A DNA stretch of 64,000 nt, taken from the NCBI GenBank assembly GCA_009746045.1, contig RPFO01000082.1, positions 4,656,741-4,720,740 on the forward strand, written 5' to 3'. The position numbers were made by a program, and so were the translations under genes. This stretch comes from Mesostigma viride. Taxonomy: Eukaryota > Streptophyta > Mesostigmatophyceae > Mesostigmatales > Mesostigmataceae. The notes below the pieces were generated by a model. That model saw only the letters and a program-made list of their open reading frames with translations, was not told where the DNA came from and did no database searches. This document shows positions 1 to 26,019 of the stretch, piece after piece; position 1 is the first letter of the stretch; every line of letters begins with the position of its first letter.

Positions 1-410
1 TCCGGAACCTTGTCGCAGGCCACCGCCCCTGACCCTGAGATCATGCCAGCAAAGTGTGCTCGGATACGGCTTGCGCTGATGGGCCCGCTCTTGGAGTAGA
101 AGTTCTTGTTGCAAAATAAGCAGTATTGCTTCGTCTCATAGACCAATTTACCAGGTAAAGGATTAGTGGACTGTTTTACCTGAACTCCTTCACATAATCC
201 CACTCTGGACCCCTCTTCAGCATTGATGGCCGGCTGCTAAGTAAACGTCATGTCAGCCGCGCTGGCCTCGCTGCACGCTCGTAGCACAACCACTGTCAGC
301 GGCATATTTGTGCTGGCAGCCATTGAAGTCATATGCAATTAATGCATTATTCGCGCCTGATTTCCTTAAGGCTCATGCAGGCATTTATCGCGGTTTTCTC
401 CAATGAGGGG
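1..410. other. No gene seen at left edge
   Basis: I see no convincing coding region. The segment ends with CCAATGAGGGG next to TTAA at 411-414, which looks like the right end of a second copy of the inverted-repeat element that begins at 415. Confidence 0.4.
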
Positions 411-414
411 TTAA

Positions 415-2113
415 CCGCTCATTGGTCCCATTTAAAGCCGAAAAATCGGCTGCAAAATGCTAAATTTGCAAACCACCCCACAGCCAACCTACCAACATCC
501 AAGGGCTGTCCTTGGGGGTCAAGCATGTCCATGAGTTGCCCTTCGGGGTGAGCTATCACAACCTAACATATCTGCAGGGTAGGCCATAGAAAACTACCGC
601 CAAAGTTAGGGGGGTCGAGACGCGCGTTTTCATTTTTGGTAGAATGTGCATTTTGAATTATGTTATAAGACCTAGGCACCTACCACTTCAGGGATGATAA
701 ACAATTAGTTGCTGAACAGTTTGAGCCATTGGGGTCATCATTTGGGTGGGTATACCAGCAGTTGCACCCAGTACAGCCCATAGGGGTACCGTTGGTAAAA
801 AGCAACCAAGGGGGTAGGGGTGGGCATACTACCTACTAATACCTACTAATATGGCCCCCAACCATGCCAAACAATACATTTCCCTTCCACAATGATGGGG
901 AAACATAACTGCATCATCACACTGCCCTTACATGGCACCTATGTGCAGGTGCCACCTTGTCCATGCACGTAGGTAACGTGGTACGGATACCCTACGCAAG
1001 GCATACATTATAGGAGTCAGCCACCAACAAACTAGTGACGTTGAGCCTATTTCAGCCTGCCCTAGCAAGGATAAACTAGGCCTAAGCTGCTATAGCTTGC
1101 CAGGTGATGGCCAGCACACCTGGTGGCACATGCTGTCAATGGGAAGCTTTTACTCACCAGTTACGTGCTTGATGATGCCACAGAGACCAGCCAACTGCCT
1201 CACAATCATGCAATATGTGTATGGGAAATGTATAACAAAGATATATGGAGGTATTCAAACCCATACAGCATCTAAAACTTATCACCATCACACTGTGGCA
1301 GGTCAACTGACTGAGGGAAGCATCTAAGAAGGGTGTTTTAGAAAGGGGCCAGGCCAGGGTCAAGAAAGAGCATGAATAATGCAAAAAGAATGTGCTACAC
1401 AAGCTAGAACGTATATAAAAACGTCAAACATCGATAGGAAAACGATGCTGAAGCTTTACCAGGCATGGATGGCGTTACCTTGGCCCAGGCGGTGGCCGCA
1501 AAATGGCGCATTTCGGCACACCAAAGTTGTGCAGCATGGTCGCTAGATTCGGCGATTTCTTGCCACCCTTGCACGTTTACGACTACTATGTATCATAATA
1601 AGTACAAAGAAACCAATATATCCTTTAAAATACGCCGTAAAGGTATTGCTGTCAACGTTTCTATCGTCCGGCCTGATCGCAGTTTTTTCCAGCAAGAACG
1701 CTGCCGACACCTATCAAATGGCATTCCCGCGAACCAAAAATTGGCCTGTGTGATCTTTAGGACGTATAAAATCAATTTCCTAAGTTTGGCCAGAAAATTC
1801 GAACGCAAACGTAAATTCCATGCGTGGGCGCAAGCCGCCATGGCCAGGTCGTCGTTTTCCGGAATGCACGTTTTACGTGAAAAAGTACCCTGACCCCTTG
1901 TACTTTGACCGGCCAGAACACCTCTATAGCTTTGTCAGAAGTATGCGAACCCTAGTACCATGCTGTGAGGAAAATTATAAACTTTCGATCTTCTCAGCTA
2001 AACGTTTCCTAATTCTCAATAGTTTTCGCGCAATTTGGTCCCCCGCGGAGCAGCCGATGCATCGGCTGCAAGTCGATTTTTGGCGGAAAATCGGCTGCAA
2101 GACCAATGAGGGG
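415..2113. mobile_element. TTAA-flanked terminal-inverted-repeat element, 1.7 kb
   Basis: The left end (415-427, CCGCTCATTGGTC) and the reverse complement of the right end (2101-2113, CCCCTCATTGGTC) agree at 12 of 13 bases, and both ends abut TTAA (411-414 and 2114-2117). Just inside both ends is a motif around AAAATCGGCTGCAA. TTAA target duplication is typical of piggyBac-type transposition, so this is probably a non-autonomous relative; I recognise no transposase in it. The short open frames inside (for example 1465-1893) have no recognisable domain. Confidence 0.55.
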
Positions 2114-2289
2114 TTAATAATATAATTACTTACAGCAGAGTGAAATCACTCAAACCAAAGCAAACGCCCAGCTATAAACCTCTATACAGAGCCATGTCAA
2201 ATCTCTATACTACGATAAGACCAATGGAAACTCCTAACGGGAGGAACCTAATAACTTAACCCTGCTGCACCGCAAAATCAGCCCGCGTA

Positions 2290-3433
2290 CGGCGGAGCAT
2301 GATGTCAGCCATGGCCCGAGTCAGCGCCACCGACAAGCGCTGACGCCAATATGACGTCCAGGTCCGCGCCGACCATGAGGCCCGCTGGCCCTCCAGGTCC
2401 AGCCGGTCCTCCCGGACGGAGCCGGCAACACTCCTTGAAGAAGGCGGAGGTCAGGGGCCCCATGGCCCCAAACTCCTCCAGGACAAAGGGCACCACGCGA
2501 TGGTGCCCGACGTCGCCGTAGGCCAGGAGCTTGGCCCGCTCCGCCCGGTCCGCCGTGTAACCTGCCGTGAGGGAGGCCCCAGCCACGTGGCTAAGAGCCA
2601 AGGGCCGCGCCACCGAAACGTCGATAAGCAGATGCCGGCCACCCGGGGGCCCTCAAAGTCCAGCACCACGATGTCAGGCCGGTGGTTGGGGGAATAGAAG
2701 GCAGCGCCATCCGCATCCTCGGACCGGATGTTCGCGTGGGGGAAAACCGACCGAATCATGGCGAGCACCACCGTCAGGAGGACAGTGTGCAAATACAAAT
2801 ACCAATTCTGATTCTGTTGGCCCCCCATGCAGGAAAGGTAGTGAGTCCCCGTGGGATCCAGCGGCTGCCCACAGCTACCACAAGGCCGCCCGGCCGGAAC
2901 AAGAGGCTGCGGGGCAAATAGCTGGTGCCGGAGCGCCACCGAGTAGTGGCTGGGAGCCAAGGCGAATGGGGGGGCCATGGGAAGAGCACGAAGGTACGCC
3001 GAGCCCACACTCCGCAAGGAAAGCGAGAACAGCCACGCACGTCCCTGGGCGTTGAGGTCCGCGAAAAGAGCAATCCAATTGTCAGCCGTGTGCAGAATAC
3101 CCGCGTAGGTTTTCTGGTGTTTATCGATGACGCGAGCAGGGAATGCGGCGGGAGATTGAACGGAGGCGACCGAGGGAGTGCCGCGAGGGAGGTGGCGCTG
3201 TACCGCCTGAGCGGCACGGACGGGAGAACAGGCCTGCTGGATCTCAGCATAGGCCTCCTGGATGGCAGTGACGAAGGGCAAGGGGTTGCTGGGGTCCAGG
3301 AGGTCAGGCGCTGCCGTTGCCAAAAGGGGCAGGAGCCGGCAGCTTTCCGGCCCACGACTGAGCGACGGAGCCCAAAAATGCTGCTGGGGCCAGCCGGGCG
3401 GCACGATCGGTCAGTCAGACCACAGCCACCCAT
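2290..3433 (-). pseudogene. Decayed retroelement, C-terminal zinc-knuckle/nuclease-like part
   Basis: On the minus strand a long frame encodes the 3' part of a reverse-transcriptase polyprotein. It has the CGSCGQPLDPTGTHYLSC cysteine/histidine cluster, then the PDIVVLDFEG segment that in many algal, fungal and animal elements belongs to the C-terminal endonuclease-like region, and near the end FVLEEFGAMG. No RT palm motifs remain in this copy, so it is 5'-truncated near 3433. The frame shifts near 2500, where the end of the protein continues in another frame. A second copy of the same family lies on the opposite strand from 3540. Not a functional gene in this state. Confidence 0.7.
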
Positions 3434-3539
3434 CCGTGCAGGCAGCTATATTATTAATATATATATATATACTGGAAGTAATTATAAGCAAGACGACCCC
3501 CTCGGCCCATTTGACCTGTCCGCCCGGCCCCCTGCATTA

Positions 3540-5310
3540 AGTCCTCCAAGGTGTCTGCGCTGTGCACCTGGATGTAGTCGTGCTCGACTCGCCTATACAT
3601 GGACGATATCCATGCTCTCGGCCCAGCCTCGGGCCAATGCGGTGGTTGCCGCCTTGGCAGCGCCCCTCGAAGTGGACTGGTATGGCGGCCATCAACCTTC
3701 GGCTCACCCTCCTGGGCAAGCTAGTGTGCAGTCTGTTTTCGTCCCAAGAAGGGGACTGCTCTCGCTTCCCTAACGCTATCAATCCCGGGCGCGCATTGGC
3801 GCGTACGTGTGCGTGGCTTCTCGCATGCCTGTGGGTGATCCTGACTACGTCGAAGAGGAGCTCACATTGGCCGGCCGCGGGCCACCGTGGAACAACGCAC
3901 CCATGCATGTCCTCGCGACTTGGGCACGCCTGAGTCAAGGACCCCCATGCAGACCAAAGGGCTCCGGCCTCTGGTTTTGCGCCCTGGAGGCTGCACCCGC
4001 GGGTGGTCCATGCTGGCTCCACGGCGCTCCTCCCAATTTGGTGCGCGGCTTGCTGCGGAGGCCGGGCCACGAGCCCACGACGAGCGCATTCAGGCCGCCT
4101 TGCAGGCGCTCCTCCCCGGCCCCAGCCTACCCCCTCACTCCATGCGCTTGGCCACCCTCCCCTGTACATGTCGCATGGGCGGGTGTGGGGCTGCATGGCC
4201 GCTCACCCGTGCCGCTCGCCTTGCCCGGGCCGCCTTCCTTGGCTCCGTACTGTTGCTCAGTCCTGCATGGCAGAAACCCGGCCGCCGTTTGCCGGTCCCC
4301 TCAGTGGCAGCGCCATGAGCGCTGCATCCCGGCCCGACTTGGTCACCCCATCCCCCTTCTCCTTTGTACGTGCAGGCTGTGCAGGATTCTTACCTCGGGA
4401 TCCGGCAGCAGGCCTGCGACCTCGTCCGCCGGCCGCCCAAGCCGTTCACCGTCGCCTGCCCCCGGCCGGGCACGCCTGGTGTGTCCACTGTCGTCAGCCG
4501 GCCCCAGTGTCTTAATTCCCTGCCTGCAGTTCATGAAAAAACAACAAAAGACATATGCGGGTATAAGTTACACTGTGCCGACTGTGATGGATGATGGGTC
4601 TGTGCATGCGTGCGAGCTAATTGAACGATCCGGGGCGGGCTTGACTTCACTCCGTTTCCCTTGAGGGGAACATGGGGCGGTCCGCCTATCTGCGCGCCCT
4701 CCCCTTATATGAACCCTTTGTTCACGCAGGTTCCGGCCTTTACACCATCCCCATGCATCCGCCACCAGCTGTTTGCCCCGCAACCTCTCATTGATCACGG
4801 CGGGAGCGGCCTGCGGCAGCTGCGGGCTAGCTCTCGATACTACTGGGACGCACTACATTGCGTGCATGGGTGGCCATCAGAACCAGAACTGGTTCCTCTA
4901 TCTCCATACCGCTCTCCTCCGGCCGGCCGGGTGGTGTGCCGTGCCTTGGTTCGGTGGATCAGTCTTTCCCACTCCACCATCATTAGTGTGAGGACACCGA
5001 TGGGGCCGCCCTCTATCCGGCCCCCCAATTAATCACCAGCCCGACATTACCGTGCTGGACTATGATGGGCAGGTTTGCCACCTGCTCATTGATGTCTCGA
5101 TCCGTGGCTCGGCCGCTTTCCGGTCGCCACATCCTCCGGGCGGCTGTTGATGCCGGCGCTGCTGCCGCTGTGGCCGAGCCGGGACAAGTTTGCCTCCTAT
5201 GGTGCAATGTGCGGCCCCGCCGGGTCCGCATCCTCTTAGTCCTTGAGGAGTTCGGGGCCATGGGCCAAAAGACGGCGGAGTTTTTTCACGAGTGCTGCCA
5301 GTGAGCGGCG
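3540..5310 (+). pseudogene. Decayed retroelement copy, RT motif C to C-terminus
   Basis: This plus-strand copy belongs to the same family as the minus-strand copy at 2290-3433. It starts near the RT active-site motif (LYMDDIHAL, about 3591-3617), continues with the thumb-like VGDPDYVEEEL (about 3829-3861), then the CGSCGLALDTTGTHYIAC cluster (about 4803-4870), and ends with VLEEFGAMG (about 5238-5266). These pieces lie in different frames, so several frameshifts separate them. The two copies point away from each other with about 100 bp of AT-rich sequence between (3434-3539), which suggests an inverted duplication or two independent 5'-truncated insertions. Confidence 0.65.
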
Positions 5311-5319
5311 GGAAGACCG

Positions 5320-6277
5320 CCTTGACCTCGAGGGTCAGACTGCCCCATGGTCTGCCCGGACCTGGTCCTCGCATTGGCGGCAGTGCCTGTCCCTCGCCCT
5401 CACTCGCACGGTGGCTGATGTGTTATTCCACCGCGTCCGGGCCGATCGACTTTGTTGCAAGGTGGTGTAGGTCACTTTCCCGGCCTGGTGGGCCGGCTGC
5501 AGAGACCTGTGTTGCTGTTGCTGTGTGCCGTAGTTTGGTGTTGTCGTTAGTTGTACCTTCTACTGCTGCCAGGCTCGATCCTTGTATGCCCGTGTCACAT
5601 TCTTATTATTGTCTTGCTCAAGGGTTCTTCTTTTGGGGGTTGAAATTCTTCTGTTGCATGCCATTCTCACCTCCGTATCATTCTCATTAACGAATATGTA
5701 CTGTAATTTCATCATCCAAGTGCTAAGGAAGTAGATAGCTCATAGCGAGCTGCTAGTCGATGTCTCAGACCTCAATCAAAATTAATTATTTATACTACTG
5801 GGAGAACTCCACGTGCAGCATCTACCGACATGCATACACGTGCATGGCCAACATTCAACATCGTTGGTGCCATGTAAGAATTCACAGTTTGTTTGCCACT
5901 CCAACCATGGCTACCACAAATGGCATGAGTATACCAGGCTCAGTACAACTAGCGCTATAAAATTCAATAAATATTGTACACTGCGCGCCACAGATCTATG
6001 TACACCAGATGCACCTGCGTCCCAGGTGCTTGGACCAGCTGGCAGTACAACTGGCAGCGAGCTCGGCATGCACCCATGAATATTGCCCCACGTGTAGTTA
6101 GCGTTTTCAGGCCATCCGTTGCAGGTCATCAATCCATGTGACAACATCGTCCCAGTGTGTTGTGGCTTGTGCATCATCGACAACAGTCTCCATCGGCATG
6201 CGTAGGAGCATGCGCCAGTTTCATGAATCGGTCAGATTCTTGGTTCGCGTGGTTCCATGCACGAACTAGCTGTCAGC
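5320..6277. other. Intergenic, no gene recognised
   Basis: I see only short open frames here. It is the 3' flank of the minus-strand channel gene, so its 3' untranslated region and poly(A) site should lie in the upper part of this interval. Confidence 0.35.
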
Positions 6278-21455
<15,178 letters not shown>

Positions 21456-22242
21456 CTAGTAAGTAGGGGTACAATGCAAGTAAGGGAGGGGGTACAGTGC
21501 GAATAAGGGAGGGGGTACAATGCGAACAAGGGAGGGGGTACAATGCAAGTAAGGGAGGGGGTACAGTGCGAATAAGGGAGGGGGTACAATGCGAAAAAGG
21601 GAGTTAGGGAGAGACAGTTGAAGACCGGGCGAAAAGGGGAAACGAAAACAATAGCAAGACCTTTTCCCACGGGAAGTAAGCGTTTTATTCATACAAAAGA
21701 CATCACGAGCTCGAGCTATGCCATGTCATGGGAAGAGCTTCCCAAACGGCGCATGCTGAGAGTTTCAGTATAGCGCTCGTTACTGCTGGTCGAGATACCT
21801 ATCAAACAGCATCAACGCTGCCTGCCCAGTTACACAATCAGATTTGCATACTAAATTTACTAAATAAGGTAATCCTGATGAGACAAACCCTAAACTAAAT
21901 AAGGTCATGCTGATGAGGTATTGCTGATGAGACAAACCATAAGGAATCTGGGAGGTAAAAGCTTGGGGAGAAGAACAACTGACCAACCAGCAACCCTGGG
22001 TGGCAGGGAATGAATGCCCGCATTACAGGTTGTATGGAGCAGCAAAACATGGGGGCATACATAGGCCCCCAGCCTTGTCATCGTCTGGGATGCAAGATTC
22101 TCCCCCTGTGAACTGACAGGGACTGAGCATGCCTAAACCATCACATCCGACACATCCCAAGGCATTGGAAGACAAGTTTGCTGGCACCAAACACGAACGC
22201 AAGTCACAGGAGAGCGAGCCGTTTTGGTAAGCCCAAAAGGTC

Positions 22243-22835
22243 TATAGACCATAGCTGTTACCTCAACCCCCTACTTGATCGCTTAGACCATAGCTGTTAC
22301 CTCAACCCCCTACTTGATCGCTTAGACCATAGCTGTTACCTCAACCCCCTACTTGATCGCTTAGACCATAGCTGTTACCTCAACCCCCTACTTGATCGCT
22401 TAGACCATAGCTGTTACCTCAACCCCCTACTTGATCGCTTAGACCATAGCTGTTACCTCAACCCCCTACTTGATCGCTTAGACCATAGCTGTTACCTCAA
22501 CCCCCTACTTGATCGCTTAGACCATAGCTGTTACCTCAACCCCCTACTTGATCGCTTAGACCATAGCTGTTACCTCAACCCCCTACTTGATCGCTTAGAC
22601 CATAGCTGTTACCTCAACCCCCTACTTGATCGCTTAGACCATAGCTGTTACCTCAACCCCCTACTTGATCGCTTAGACCATAGCTGTTACCTCAACCCCC
22701 TACTTGATCGCTTAGACCATAGCTGTTACCTCAACCCCCTACTTGATCGCTTAGACCATAGCTGTTACCTCAACCCCCTACTTGATCGCTTAGACCATAG
22801 CTGTTACCTCAACCCCCTACTTGATCGCTTAGACA
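22243..22835 (+). repeat. 39-bp minisatellite, 15 near-identical units
   Basis: The unit (TTAGACCATAGCTGTTACCT then CAACCCCCTACTTGATCGC) is repeated fifteen times with essentially no differences. An open frame of 266 codons (22178-22978) runs through it as a DHSCYLNPLLDRL repeat. I do not recognise a protein; the uniformity points to very recent expansion or gene conversion. Nothing upstream resembles a signal sequence or known domain. Confidence 0.9.
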
Positions 22836-22974
22836 GCAGCTCCAAGGAGGCGAGGAAAGGGGCAACAATTGGCATAATTTTTGGGCTAGTAAACTGGTGG
22901 ACTAGTATGTGTTCGCCCACCACCTTGTCCACAGACAGTGCAACGCACATGTCGAAAGCCTCATTTCCATGGAC

Positions 22975-23619
22975 CTAGGGGTAGTAAACCCTGGCTTGCA
23001 GACCACCCCCGATGCAGATAAAACAGGGTGGTATTGCTAGCGCATGCACCAGTGCAACTGCCAGCACATGCACTGCCGCGACCACTGCTGGTGCACGTAC
23101 CACGATGATCCTCTCCAGCGCAGACGAGATCGTGCCGTTTGTCCTCCCGTTGCCTCCAGTGTTGCCAGCATAGTTACCGGCATTGCCAGCATCAACACCG
23201 TTGGGGGACGCAGCAATGGCCCCAATCGGGTTGGCAGCACCGACCTGCCTTGCATGTGCTGGCAGCGTGGCACACTCGGGTGTTGCCACCTGGCCCCCCA
23301 TGACCTGGCCGACTCCGGCAGCTGCCACCCGGGGCAGGTCCTGCGCCCTGCATGGCAGCGGCCGCACCGTTGCCAGGGACACGGTGATGGTGGCGGCCAG
23401 GCCGAGGGATGCTAGCATTTGCTGCCATACTGGTTTGCACCCTCCTGACTTCTGCCCTTCTGGTTGGCACCCTTGATGGTGATGGTGGTGGTGATGGAGG
23501 TGCTGGTGGCGATGCTGGCGTTCACCCTGGTGGTGGTGTGCACCCTGTTTGTCCTGTGTGTCCTGTGTTGGAGTTGTGTAGTCGCCCACCATGGGTTCAT
23601 GTGCGTGGGGTTTGCGCAA
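22975..23619 (-). other. Possible exon, His-rich with hydrophobic segment (uncertain)
   Basis: A minus-strand frame of 214 codons starts at an ATG, has a histidine-rich tract, then two hydrophobic stretches (about residues 65-85 and near the C-terminus). It lies about 1.5 kb upstream of the first channel exon I could place and could carry its missing N-terminus. No splice sites link it convincingly, so this is only a candidate. Confidence 0.2.
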
Positions 23620-23679
23620 CCAAGTAAGAACGTGAGCGATATGAGCGCCTCATGCAGGATTTTGGAAGGAGGGTAGAAG

Positions 23680-23836
23680 GGGAGGGGAGGAGGGGAGGAG
23701 GGGAGGAGGGGAGGAGGGGAGGAGGGGAGGAGGGGAGGAGGGGAGGAGGGGAGGAGGGGAGGAGGGGAGGAGGAGGAGGGGAGGAGGGGAGGAGGGGAGG
23801 AGGGGAGGAGGGGAAGAGGGGAGGAGGGGAGGGCAT
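23680..23836. repeat. GGGGAGGA 8-bp array
   Basis: About nineteen units of GGGGAGGA with one indel. Purine-rich on the plus strand. Confidence 0.9.
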
Positions 23837-23944
23837 GTAGATGGGTGGATGCCCTCACATGTAAGAAAAGAAGAAAGGGAAGCCGGGGAGCCGGGAATGG
23901 GAGGAGGGCCTGCAGCCTCTGAAGGCAACAGCAGCAGCCGTAGG

Positions 23945-24120
23945 AGGATACCGTGTTCTATTTAAGGAGGATATATTTAAGGAGGATACCGTGTTATATT
24001 TAAGGAGGATATGTTTAAGGAGGACACCGTGTCTTATTTAAGGAGGATATATTTAAGGCGGACACCGTGTCTTATTTAAGGTGGATATATTTAAGGAGGA
24101 TACCGTCTCTTATTTAAGGC
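23945..24120. repeat. 38-bp tandem repeat, about 4.5 units
   Basis: Units contain ACCGTGT, TATTTAAGGAGGATATATTT and AAGGAGG, with point differences between copies. Confidence 0.8.
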
Positions 24121-26019
24121 CACCGCTCCTCAGGTGGCTGGACCCCCAATTTATCCGGGAGGGCATGTGCATGGGTGGGTGCCAGCGCGCGTGAATGAAA
24201 TCGGGAGTTGTGTTGCGATGAGTGCAAGGGCAAATGGTAGGAAGGAAGGGTGGAAGGGAAGAAATTGGGGTTGTGAACATGTGCGTCCGTTGGTAAGGAA
24301 GCATGCCAGTGCATGGGTGACGTATGCCACTGTTTAATGGGTGGGTGGATAAAATGTGTAGGTGGGCACATGTCTGGGCACAAGGAAAGAAAAAGATAAG
24401 GGGCGAGGGCTTAAAGGGCGGTAGCCAGTAACCCTACTTCTGCCAAGCTAGTCCGGGGTGTCCTCCTCAGTAACGCCTCAGGAGTGTTCCGCGTCATTGC
24501 CCACGGTGAGGAGGCGGTGCGTCAATTCACTAAGCAAGTGGGTCCACGTGGGAGTGTGAGAAATGGCAGTGCCATACGGCATGTATGCGAGAGATAGACC
24601 TTCCACTCTCGAGAGTAATGTCTAGGAATCGATGGTGTCTATAGCACTGACCACAGCCTGGTACCTAAAGTTTGCGAGTGGGAGGATTGCTATGTTGCTG
24701 GAAGGCGGATGGCGGGGCCCAGACAAGCAAGAGCTTATACCGCCCTGCTTAGATAATAGTTTTATCTGCGTGCATTGTGAGACTTCGAGACGAGGAAAAA
24801 GACGCCGCCCCGCACAACTCATGCAAGTAAGAAAACCGGGAACGACAATTACTGACCTTTCCCGGTAGCACGTGCGCCGAGGTGATATCGCCAAATGGAG
24901 ATGAGTGTCCTTCCCCAAACGGCATGTCGATGGCGTTGGCAGAGTTGTGGCGGGACCCGGCAACGGCATTGACACGCGCAGTTGGTTCTGAAAACCGAGC
25001 ATTCCTGAAGCGATGAAAACGCCAAGGTTTGGCGAGGAATGAGCCACGTTTTAGCACATCGCCGCGTAGTTTGAATTTGGAACCAGCATTCCCGAAGGAA
25101 ATGTCTGCTATCCATCGTATTTGGCCGAAGCGGCCACAGCAGCTCTTGCACAACGGCCTAGGCGCGGTGCCACACAGGACACCGGGTACTGGCAATGTCG
25201 TCCCATGTTCCCTTGCGGTCGGCCCGAATTCCGTATGCTGCGAATAACTTGCATTGCGCATCTTCTTCGTTGATCACGGCAACGCATCACGACGAACGTA
25301 TATTTTCGGGCTAGGGGGCTTCAACAACGCTAGCGAGCGTCAGTCAAGCTGGTAATCCATGCGAGGGTAAGCGAAACCCACGAAACCCCCAGAAGGAATT
25401 TTCAGCATTGTGAATTGCAGCCTTATCTTTAGTTCACATGCACAGTCGCTCCTTCTGGGTAGTGTGCATCTGCAATTTGAGTTTTGGGCATGCCTGTTTT
25501 GCCACTATACCCACGAGCCGACTACACCCACGTGCCTGGTCGGCTGATATGGCGAATTTTTTTTGTTGACGCCTCGCTCTTTACGTTGCTGACGGCCTAG
25601 CATTTCGTTTGTACGGTAACTGGTAATCCTGTTGTAAGCACTAGCGCTTTTGTACGGAAACTAACGGTTACAAGGCAGTCAGAGGACAGAGGCAAGGACG
25701 CAGTGGCTTGACGTGCCCGAATCGTTACAGACTGTACACTACTAACTATAGACTGTAGTTCACTCCCCTAAGACAGCAGCCGCAGCTACCCACGGCTGGC
25801 CGCGGGCCGGCCGTGCCCCAAGCGGCGTGCTCCGCCGTCCGGAGTGCAAACGGGCACTAAATGCCCAAGTTGTCAGTCAGGATCGATGCGACTAAGTATT
25901 CTCTCTAGTAGTATCACCTAAATATCTCCTGAAGAAGCCTTTGCATTCTCCTGGGCTATCCAAGGGGTTACTCATAGACAGCCCATGAAGAGAATGCCCG
26001 GCCCCTCCACTTTCCACAC
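24121..26019. other. No gene recognised
   Basis: The segment holds only short open frames on both strands. A GC-rich run of short palindromes lies at 25795-25845. A stretch at 24435-24570 reads as a plausible peptide (AKLVRGVLLSNASGVFRVI) but without start, splice support or a family match, so I make no call. Confidence 0.3.

Noticed and set aside
22178-22978. 266-residue repeat protein
   Set aside because: Open only because the minisatellite unit is 39 bp; no flanking domain or expression evidence, so listed as a repeat.
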